Assembly: GCA_017629145.1 (NCBI GenBank)
Contig: JAGBXR010000034.1
Span: 1 to 64,000, forward strand
DNA length: 64,000 nt
Direction of reading: 5' to 3'
Origin: Alistipes sp.
GTDB taxonomy: Bacteria; Bacteroidota; Bacteroidia; Bacteroidales; Rikenellaceae
Shown piece after piece: positions 57,874 to 64,000 of this stretch. Under the pieces are notes generated by a model. It searched no databases. It worked only from the letters and a program-made list of their open reading frames with translations, and was not told where the DNA came from. The position numbers were made by a program, and so were the translations under genes. Position 1 is the stretch's first letter, and each line of letters opens with the position of its first letter.

Positions 57874-60649
57874 TGTGTATCTTTAGGAATTGTCCTGTAT
57901 AGCTATTCTCGCAGGCCTCGACATCCTCGGGCGTACCTGCGACAACAACATATCCACCATCGGCACCAGCCTCGGGACCAAGGTCGATAACCCAATCGGC
58001 GCACTTTATAACCTCCATATTATGCTCCACAACAACCACCGTATGACCACGAGCAATAAGAGCATCGAAAGCACCCAGCAGACGGCCAATATCGTGGAAA
58101 TGGAGACCCGTAGTAGGCTCATCGAAGATAAACATAAGCTTATCTGTAGACCTCTCCTTAACAAGGTATGACGCAAGTTTAACGCGCTGCGACTCACCAC
58201 CCGACAGTGTCGAGGAGCTCTGGCCAAGCTTCACGTAACCCAGACCCACCTGCTGAAGAGGACGTATGCGGTCGACAATACGGCGACATACAGAGTTATC
58301 GCGATCCTCGGCAAAGAACTCTATAGACTCGTCTACCGACATCTCCAGAACGTCGTGGATACTCTTGCCGCGATACTTAACCTCGAGGATTTCAGGCTTG
58401 AAGCGCTTACCGCCACACGCCTCGCACTGCAACTCGACATCGGCCATAAACTGCATACTCACCTTGATGACACCCTCGCCCTCGCACTCCTCGCAGCGAC
58501 CACCAGGCATATTGAACGAGAAGGCCGTAGCTGCAATGCCATTATGCTTGGCATATGGCTGCTCGGCGAAGAGACGGCGAATCTCATCGTAGGCCTTGAG
58601 GTAGGTCACAGGATTCGAGCGCGTAGACTTTCCGATAGGCGACTGCGAGACCATCTCGACACCCTGCAACAGAGCGATATCGCCCGACGACGAGTCGTGG
58701 TCACCAGGTGCTACGACCGAATCCGAGAGCTTACGACGCAGCGCAGGATACAATATATCATCCGCCAACGATGACTTACCCGAGCCCGAGACTCCCGTAA
58801 TGCAGGTAAGCACACCCAGCGGAATCTCCACATCGATATTTTTGAGGTTGTTGTGGCGTGCACCACATATCTTGATAGCGCCAGCACGTGCTCGGCGGCG
58901 CTCTGGTATAGCAATACTCCTACGGCCCGTAAGATAGTCGGCCGTGAGCGAATTTGCAGCGCTCTCGATACCCCGAGCATCGCCACTATAGACCACCTCA
59001 CCGCCACCGATACCTGCCTCGGGACCCATATCGACAATCCAGTCGGCAGCACGTATTACCTCCTCCTCGTGCTCGACAACGATCACCGTATTATCCAAAT
59101 CGCGCAACTGCTTGAGTACGCCGATAAGGCGATGTGTATCGCGCGGATGGAGACCGATGCTTGGCTCATCAAGGATGTACATTGAGCCAACAAGGTTGCT
59201 ACCCAACGATGTCGACAGATTGATGCGCTGCGACTCGCCACCCGACAGCGTCGACGAGAGACGGTCGAGCGTAAGGTAGTGAAGACCCACATCGGCAAGA
59301 TAGCCCAGACGGCTGCCTATCTCCTTGAGCACACGCTCCGAGGTTTTTGCTGCATACTCATCTAATTGCAGACTATCGAAGAAGGCGATGAGCTCACCAA
59401 CGGTCATCTGCACAAGCTCGGCGATATTCTTGCCGCCAACCTTGACATACAGAGCCTCGGGACGCAGACGCGTACCACCACATTCGGGGCAGGTGGTCTT
59501 GCCCATATATCGTGACTTGAGCACTCTGTACTGCACCTTATGGCGCTGTGTATCGATATGCTCGAAGAAGTCGTCGATACCCTTAAAATCGGCACATCCG
59601 TGCCACAACATATCCTTATGCTCGGCCGACAAGGCGTAGTATGGCGTATGTATAGGGAAGCCACAACGCGACGAGGCAAGAATGAGTTCATTGCGCCAAC
59701 GACCCATTGTAGCACCATTCCAGCAAGCCACAGCACCATCGTACACGCTCTTCGACTTATCGGGTACGACCAAATCCTCGTCGATACCGACAACCTTACC
59801 ATAACCCTCACACAGGGGACAAGCACCCACAGGGTTGTTGAACGAGAAGAGATGCTCGGTAGGACGCTCGAAGGTCATACCACCCTCCTCGAAGCGCGAC
59901 GAGAGGCTCTCAACCTGATTGCGGATGATGAGATACATCTCGCCCGAGCCGTAGCCCATAGCCCTCGACACCGAATCGGCCAAGCGCGAGAGTGTATCCT
60001 GCGTATGGTCGACAACAACTCGGTCGACAACCACCATAATATCCTCGATGGCCATAGTCTCTTCGATACGTGGCATAAACTCCTCGACACGCATAACCTC
60101 ACCACGATAGCTTAAACGGTTGACACCATCCTCCATAAGCGTAAGCATACGCTCGACGATACCCTCCGAGCCTTTGAGCAGTAGCGGAGCAGCGATAACT
60201 ACCCTCTCGCCATCCTCCAGCTCGAGGATGCGCGCTACGACATCATCAACCTCGTAGCAACGTATCTCGCGACCCGTTACAGGCGAATAGGTTGTTCCGA
60301 TACGCGCAAAGAGCAACTTGAGGTAGTCGTATATCTCGGTTGTCGTGCCAACAGTAGAGCGCGGATTACGCGAGATTACCTTCTGCTCGATAGCAATGGC
60401 TGGGGCTATGCCCTCAATACTCTCGACATCGGGCTTCTCGACACGACCCAAGAACTGACGCGCATATGCCGATAGGCTCTCGACATAGCGGCGCTGACCC
60501 TCGGCAAAGATGGTATCGAAGGCGAGTGTCGACTTTCCCGAGCCCGAAAGACCGGTAATCACAACGAGTTTAGAGTGCGGAATATCGACATCCACACTCT
60601 TGAGGTTATGCACCCTCGCACCCCTTATTTTTATTTTGTTGTTGTCCAC
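57860..60649 (-). CDS. uvrA: UvrABC excinuclease subunit A
   Basis: A 929-residue protein with both ATPase modules: Walker [10 protein letters not shown] (33-41) and GVSGSGKSS in the second half, ABC signatures [11 protein letters not shown] and [11 protein letters not shown], and zinc modules [10 protein letters not shown] and CPECGGTRL plus CEECEGEGV and CEACGGKRF. It scans DNA for bulky damage and loads UvrB. The start is GTG (60649), giving [20 protein letters not shown]. No ATG lies in frame nearby. 21 bp after yigZ. Confidence 0.97.
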   Translation of the reverse strand: MDNNKIKIRGARVHNLKSVDVDIPHSKLVVITGLSGSGKSTLAFDTIFAEGQRRYVESLSAYARQFLGRVEKPDVESIEGIAPAIAIEQKVISRNPRSTVGTTTEIYDYLKLLFARIGTTYSPVTGREIRCYEVDDVVARILELEDGERVVIAAPLLLKGSEGIVERMLTLMEDGVNRLSYRGEVMRVEEFMPRIEETMAIEDIMVVVDRVVVDHTQDTLSRLADSVSRAMGYGSGEMYLIIRNQVESLSSRFEEGGMTFERPTEHLFSFNNPVGACPLCEGYGKVVGIDEDLVVPDKSKSVYDGAVACWNGATMGRWRNELILASSRCGFPIHTPYYALSAEHKDMLWHGCADFKGIDDFFEHIDTQRHKVQYRVLKSRYMGKTTCPECGGTRLRPEALYVKVGGKNIAELVQMTVGELIAFFDSLQLDEYAAKTSERVLKEIGSRLGYLADVGLHYLTLDRLSSTLSGGESQRINLSTSLGSNLVGSMYILDEPSIGLHPRDTHRLIGVLKQLRDLDNTVIVVEHEEEVIRAADWIVDMGPEAGIGGGEVVYSGDARGIESAANSLTADYLTGRRSIAIPERRRARAGAIKICGARHNNLKNIDVEIPLGVLTCITGVSGSGKSSLADDILYPALRRKLSDSVVAPGDHDSSSGDIALLQGVEMVSQSPIGKSTRSNPVTYLKAYDEIRRLFAEQPYAKHNGIAATAFSFNMPGGRCEECEGEGVIKVSMQFMADVELQCEACGGKRFKPEILEVKYRGKSIHDVLEMSVDESIEFFAEDRDNSVCRRIVDRIRPLQQVGLGYVKLGQSSSTLSGGESQRVKLASYLVKERSTDKLMFIFDEPTTGLHFHDIGRLLGAFDALIARGHTVVVVEHNMEVIKCADWVIDLGPEAGADGGYVVVAGTPEDVEACENSYTGQFLKIHNERV

Positions 60650-60670
60650 GCTGAAATGACTATTTTGCGT

Positions 60671-61276
60671 TTACTCCATAACATCGACTATGGCATCCTC
60701 GACCTTGCTGAGGCGGCCGATGAGCTGCTCCGACTCGCTCTCACGAATCGAGAGGTGCATAGTGCAGACATTGTCGAACTCCTGACCCAAGACCTTTGGC
60801 TGCATATCCTTGACGATGCGCATAATGTCGTTCATAACGATATACGAGAACTCCACCCTGAGCACCACATCTACCGTACGCTCCACAATCTCGCACTCGG
60901 CCAAAACCTGCGCCGTAGACTCCTTATAGGCGGCGATAAGACCCGGAACGCCGAGCTTCGTACCTCCAAAGTAGCGCACAACGACAACCAGACAGTTGGT
61001 AATATCGTTCGAGAGGAGCTGTCCGAGGATAGGCTTGCCTGCCGTAGAGCTGGGCTCGCCATCATCGTTGGCACGGAACTGCTCACCGTGAGGGCCCAGA
61101 CGCCACGCATAGCAATGGTGCGTAGCATCGAACCACCTCTTGCGCAACGCATCGAGATGCTCCTTGATCTCAGCCTCCGTCTCGACGGGATAGGCATAGG
61201 TAAGGAACTTGCTGCTCAACTGGCGGTAGGTTGTCTCCTGTGCTCGGGCAATTGTCTTATAACTATCTGCAGCCAC
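60671..61276 (-). CDS. yigZ: YigZ/IMPACT-family protein
   Basis: A 201-residue protein with a UPF0029 N-domain: FLTYAYPVETEAEIKEHLDA, ATHHCYAWRLG, RANDDGEPSSTAGKPILGQL (the family signature) and VVVVRYFGGTKLGVPGLIAA. A short DUF1949 C-domain follows (VVLRVEFSYIVMNDIMRIVK). YigZ homologues are linked to translation control, with little biochemistry known. The start is GTG (61276), 8 bp after lepB. Confidence 0.93.
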   Translation of the reverse strand: MAADSYKTIARAQETTYRQLSSKFLTYAYPVETEAEIKEHLDALRKRWFDATHHCYAWRLGPHGEQFRANDDGEPSSTAGKPILGQLLSNDITNCLVVVVRYFGGTKLGVPGLIAAYKESTAQVLAECEIVERTVDVVLRVEFSYIVMNDIMRIVKDMQPKVLGQEFDNVCTMHLSIRESESEQLIGRLSKVEDAIVDVME

Positions 61277-61284
61277 CGTAGTCG

Positions 61285-62784
61285 TTATTTAATCTCACCA
61301 AACATTCGCTCCCAGCGGATACCTCCCTCGTAGGGGTCTACCGAGAACCATATGTACATAGCCTTACCGACAATGTGGTCTGCAGGCACAAAGCCCCAGA
61401 AACGTGAGTCGAGCGAGCCGTGGCGGTTGTCGCCCATCATAAAGTAGTAGTCTTGCTCGAACTGATACTCCGTAGCCTTCACGCCATCGACAAACCACTT
61501 ACCATCGCGCTCCTCAAGGCTGTGACCCTCGTAGACCTCGATACAGCGGCCATACATAGCCACATTCTCGGCCGTAAGCTCGACACTTGCGCCAGCTTCA
61601 GGAATCCACACCGGTCCGAAATTATCGAGTGTCCACTCGGCAGAAGCACCGCGACGTGTGTGTGGGATAAGGCCACTGCGCACACCATCGCCAATCTTCA
61701 CAAGGCGGTAGCGCGTAGAGTCGCTATAGGCCGCGAGCTCCGAATCGCGCACAGGCAGCTCGGCATAGCCACCCATCGAAGCATCGACACCCATCTTCAA
61801 AGGCTTGCCCGTAATTTCGTTGTAGTAGTAGTACTGCTTATCGGGAATTGCGCTCTCTTGCGTATCGTTACAGAACACCACGCCATCGACAATGCGCAGG
61901 GTGTCGCCAGCAACGGCTACACAGCGCTTGATGTAGTTCTCCTTCTTGTCCAACGGACGCGCTACGACGTGATAGTTCTCCGCGAGGTTTGCTCTGCGCT
62001 CGGCAACCGATGCGCCATAGCTCTTGTCGCGCAGCAGCTGGTAGTAGCTCACCGCAGGCATCTCCATAACAACCGTATCGCCCTCGGGGAAGTTAAAGAC
62101 CACAACATCGCCACGCTTAACCTCGCTCGAGGCGGCAAGACGGCGGTAGTCGCGCTGCCACTTTGTCGAGAAGGAGGCCTTCGTATCGTTCATCGGCAAG
62201 GTATTGTGCACGAAGGGGAACGAGAGAGGTGTCATAGGCACTCGTGGGCCGTACGACACTTTGTTCACGACGATATAGTCACCTGCAAGGAGCGTGCTCT
62301 CCATAGAGCCTGTGGGGATTACGAACATCTGGAACCAGTACGACTGGATGAGCGTCGCCAGCACCACAGCCCAAAGTATGGCATTCACCCAGCCATATAT
62401 CCAGATGTAGACCTTCGTCTGACGCTTCAGCTCGTTCCACAACGCAAAGGCAAAGACCACAGCGAAGGTGAGCAGGAAGGGTTGCTCCCAACGGAAGATG
62501 AGCATATGGACGATGACACCCACGACAAGTGCGAAGAACAACGCACACCATACGGCATAGATAACCCTCCACCACGCAAAACGCTCGTAAAGCTTGTGGT
62601 GAAGCGAGGCCATACGGTGACCGATATAGTAGTCGTAGATGAACGGCAGGGCGATAATGAGCGACCACGCAGCACCATACCACACAGCAAAAGCCGAGAC
62701 TACCAAAGCGGTGAAAATAGCCAGCACCCACGGACTTGAGAGTACGTTGCGCACAGCTCCATATATCTTCTTAATCGAATCCAT
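61285..62784 (-). CDS. lepB: Signal peptidase I
   Basis: A 499-residue membrane protein. Several N-terminal helices (about 20-150) precede the catalytic domain. The Ser nucleophile is in MFVIPTGSMESTLLAGDYIV with VNKVSYGPRVPM after it, and the Lys base in KENYIKRCVAVAGDTLRIVD. The C-terminal box YYFMMGDNRHGSLDSRFWGF is complete. A 120-residue insert between the Lys and C-terminal boxes is typical for Bacteroidetes LepB. It cleaves signal peptides of exported proteins in the periplasm. 7 bp after dapB. Confidence 0.96.
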   Translation of the reverse strand: MDSIKKIYGAVRNVLSSPWVLAIFTALVVSAFAVWYGAAWSLIIALPFIYDYYIGHRMASLHHKLYERFAWWRVIYAVWCALFFALVVGVIVHMLIFRWEQPFLLTFAVVFAFALWNELKRQTKVYIWIYGWVNAILWAVVLATLIQSYWFQMFVIPTGSMESTLLAGDYIVVNKVSYGPRVPMTPLSFPFVHNTLPMNDTKASFSTKWQRDYRRLAASSEVKRGDVVVFNFPEGDTVVMEMPAVSYYQLLRDKSYGASVAERRANLAENYHVVARPLDKKENYIKRCVAVAGDTLRIVDGVVFCNDTQESAIPDKQYYYYNEITGKPLKMGVDASMGGYAELPVRDSELAAYSDSTRYRLVKIGDGVRSGLIPHTRRGASAEWTLDNFGPVWIPEAGASVELTAENVAMYGRCIEVYEGHSLEERDGKWFVDGVKATEYQFEQDYYFMMGDNRHGSLDSRFWGFVPADHIVGKAMYIWFSVDPYEGGIRWERMFGEIK

Positions 62785-62791
62785 AGCTTAC

Positions 62792-63502
62792 TTAAAAGAG
62801 GTTATCCATAGTGTGAACGCCACGCTTGCCGTTGAGATACTCACCAGCAACAACCGCACCCATAGCCAATGCTCGGCGGTTGAGAATAGAGTGCTTTAAC
62901 TCGAGGAGGTCGTCTGCCGAGGTGTAGGTGATGGTGTGGATACCTGGCACCATACCCTCGCGGTGCGACTCGATGAAGAGCTGCTCGCCTTTGTCGGTTG
63001 CGGCATTCACCCACTCGCTCTTGCGCTCCAGATTCTCGATGATGCCCTCGGCAAGCGTTATGGCCGTACCGCTGGGTGCATCCTTCTTCCACATATGGTG
63101 TGTCTCCTCGATACGCACGTCGTACTCCTTGTGGGGATTCATCAACTCGGCAAGACGGCGATTGAGGCGGAACATAACATTGACACCTATCGAGAAGTTC
63201 GAGGCGTAGAACAACGCACCACCCTTCTGCTCGGCCAAAGCCTCCATCGCTGGAAGCTCCTTGAGCCAGCCCGTAGTGCCACACACTACTCTACCACCTG
63301 CCGAGAGCACCTTCTCCACATTTGCTGCTGCGGTATCGGGCGTTGTGAACTCGAAACATACATCGACACGTGCGATGTTATCCATAGTTAGCTCCTCGGC
63401 ATTTGCCTCGTCGATAACAAACTCTACGCTGTGGCCACGCTCGGCAAGGATACGCTCAATCTCGCGACCCATCTTGCCGTGACCTATGATTGCACACTTC
63501 AT
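62792..63502 (-). CDS. dapB: 4-hydroxy-tetrahydrodipicolinate reductase
   Basis: A 236-residue protein. The NAD(P)-binding start MKCAIIGHGKMGREIERILA, VCGTTGWLKELPAMEAL, ASNFSIGVNVMFRLNRRLAE and EETHHMWKKDAPSGTAITLA (catalytic His-His and Lys) are family hallmarks. Reduces the product of DapA in the lysine and diaminopimelate pathway, so it feeds peptidoglycan synthesis. First gene of the dapB-lepB-yigZ-uvrA-M16-methyltransferase operon. A -7-like TAACTTTA (63540-63533) lies 31 bp upstream. Confidence 0.95.
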   Translation of the reverse strand: MKCAIIGHGKMGREIERILAERGHSVEFVIDEANAEELTMDNIARVDVCFEFTTPDTAAANVEKVLSAGGRVVCGTTGWLKELPAMEALAEQKGGALFYASNFSIGVNVMFRLNRRLAELMNPHKEYDVRIEETHHMWKKDAPSGTAITLAEGIIENLERKSEWVNAATDKGEQLFIESHREGMVPGIHTITYTSADDLLELKHSILNRRALAMGAVVAGEYLNGKRGVHTMDNLF

Positions 63503-63541
63503 AATTTTACGTCAGTTATAATTAAAACGCGGTAAAGTTAC

Positions 63542-63573
63542 AAAAAAAATGCACTATGTGCAAACATAGCGCA
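63542..63573 (-). terminator. Terminator of truA
   Basis: Stem TGC-CTATGT/ACATAG-GCA with a GCAA loop (63550-63573), followed on the minus strand by eight T, directly before the dapB promoter region. Confidence 0.88.
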
Positions 63574-63604
63574 TTACTTCGACATTTTAGCTACTAATTT
63601 TCAA

Positions 63605-64000
63605 TTAGTACTTCACACCCGAGAGGAACAAACCACAAGCTGGAGCACCTGCACTCGAGCGCGACAAATCCTTCGAGAGGATGATATCTTCGAACTCCTC
63701 GACACTATAGCGACCACGCCCCACATCGACCAACGTGCCGACTATGGCGCGCACCATATTGCGCAGAAAACGGTCTGCTCGGATGGTGAAACGCAGCGTG
63801 CCATCCACCTCTCTTTGCCACTCGGCGTGGGTTATGTGACAGATGTTGGTTTTGTTGTTGGAATTGAGCTTTGCAAACGATGTAAAATCCTCGTGTATAA
63901 GCAGTTTTGCAGCGGCTCGATTCATAGCCTCGACATCCAGTTCTACCTCGAAACGCCACGCCGAGAAGCGACGGAAGGGGGATTTATGCTGCGTGAGCAG
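63605..64000 (-). CDS. truA: tRNA pseudouridine synthase A (N-terminus beyond window)
   Basis: About 131 C-terminal residues are visible and the gene continues past the right edge. MNRAAAKLLIHEDFTSFAKL (TruA 'DFxxF' region), WQREVDGTLRFTIRADRFLR with NMVRAIVGTLVDVGRGRYS, and AGAPACGLFLSGVKY at the end are characteristic. TruA makes pseudouridine at positions 38-40 of tRNA anticodon arms. The catalytic Asp lies in the missing part. Confidence 0.93.
   Translation of the reverse strand: MLTQHKSPFRRFSAWRFEVELDVEAMNRAAAKLLIHEDFTSFAKLNSNNKTNICHITHAEWQREVDGTLRFTIRADRFLRNMVRAIVGTLVDVGRGRYSVEEFEDIILSKDLSRSSAGAPACGLFLSGVKY

Noticed and set aside
61420-62739. Long plus-strand open frame (about 440 codons) opposite lepB
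   Set aside because: It is the antisense shadow of a clear signal peptidase gene. No family motif, and rich in His/Arg/Leu from the reversed codon pattern.
1-64000. CRISPR arrays, rRNA operons, prophage and intact insertion sequences
   Set aside because: None seen. The only arrays are the 61-bp units at 55601-55858, which lack the direct-repeat/spacer pattern of CRISPR, and no transposase gene was recognised.

Overview
The window reads as chromosomal DNA of a gut Bacteroidales, most likely a Rikenellaceae/Alistipes-type organism. I infer this from the many Bacteroidetes-type promoters (TTTG at -33, TAnnTTTG at -7), the poor Shine-Dalgarno signals, families typical of the phylum (BACON lipoprotein, OstA-like protein, DUF3667, DUF4252-like, LysM plus PBP1-like protein, secreted S41 peptidase), and a histidine degradation route through FtcD. 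Species assignment is inference. Most of the window is housekeeping and envelope genes. About 60 protein genes and three tRNAs (Glu, Pro, Lys) are supported. The first gene (TolC-like) and the last (truA) run off the window.

Layout. 1-8967: efflux gene with TetR regulator, S41 peptidase, PagL-like lipid A deacylase candidate, patatin/outer membrane barrel protein, BACON lipoprotein, small secreted protein. 9037-15934: a DUF3667 membrane protein, then an unusual minus-strand operon that joins two STAS proteins, a dCache-HAMP-SpoIIE-RsbW-like signalling protein and an amino-acid-type ABC transporter whose ATPase has an extra degenerate RsbW-like domain. 16085-26508: EamA transporter, M20 dipeptidase, glmM, nucleoside phosphorylase, dnaN, exonuclease, LysM/PBP1 protein, rex, FAD synthetase. 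26671-30414: rpsT, tRNA-Glu, BtuCDF-like uptake system, tRNA-Pro. 30484-33310: M15-like DUF5715 protein, a tiny membrane protein, and an AT-rich orphan gene for a membrane protein with a SLOG/TIR-like core, ending at tRNA-Lys.

33482-40149 is an envelope biogenesis operon (two SurA-like proteins, OstA-like protein, GH2-like jelly roll protein). 40274-43450 holds a GadC-like antiporter, rubrerythrin and a ZIP transporter. 43801-47737 holds an FKBP lipoprotein and a three-gene operon coding for a steroid 5-alpha-reductase-like protein, an OYE-family reductase and an SDR dehydrogenase. That set matches the bile acid/steroid-reducing clusters reported from gut Bacteroidales. 48006-55490 is a complete hut operon (Dabb protein, ftcD, hutU, hutH, hutI, lipoprotein nitroreductase). 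56001-63502 is dapB-lepB-yigZ-uvrA-M16 peptidase-O-methyltransferase, preceded by truA.

The main points for a second look are: (1) the partner-switching/ABC transporter operon at 10973-15934, which could link amino acid sensing or transport to STAS phosphorylation; (2) a MITE-like family of about 120-130 bp palindromic elements with about 10 bp terminal inverted repeats, four copies in the window, three of them abutting the stop codons of minus-strand genes; (3) the steroid/bile-acid operon; (4) the AT-rich SLOG/TIR-like membrane protein; (5) a 61-bp tandem repeat array with a facing inverted array at 55601-55858.
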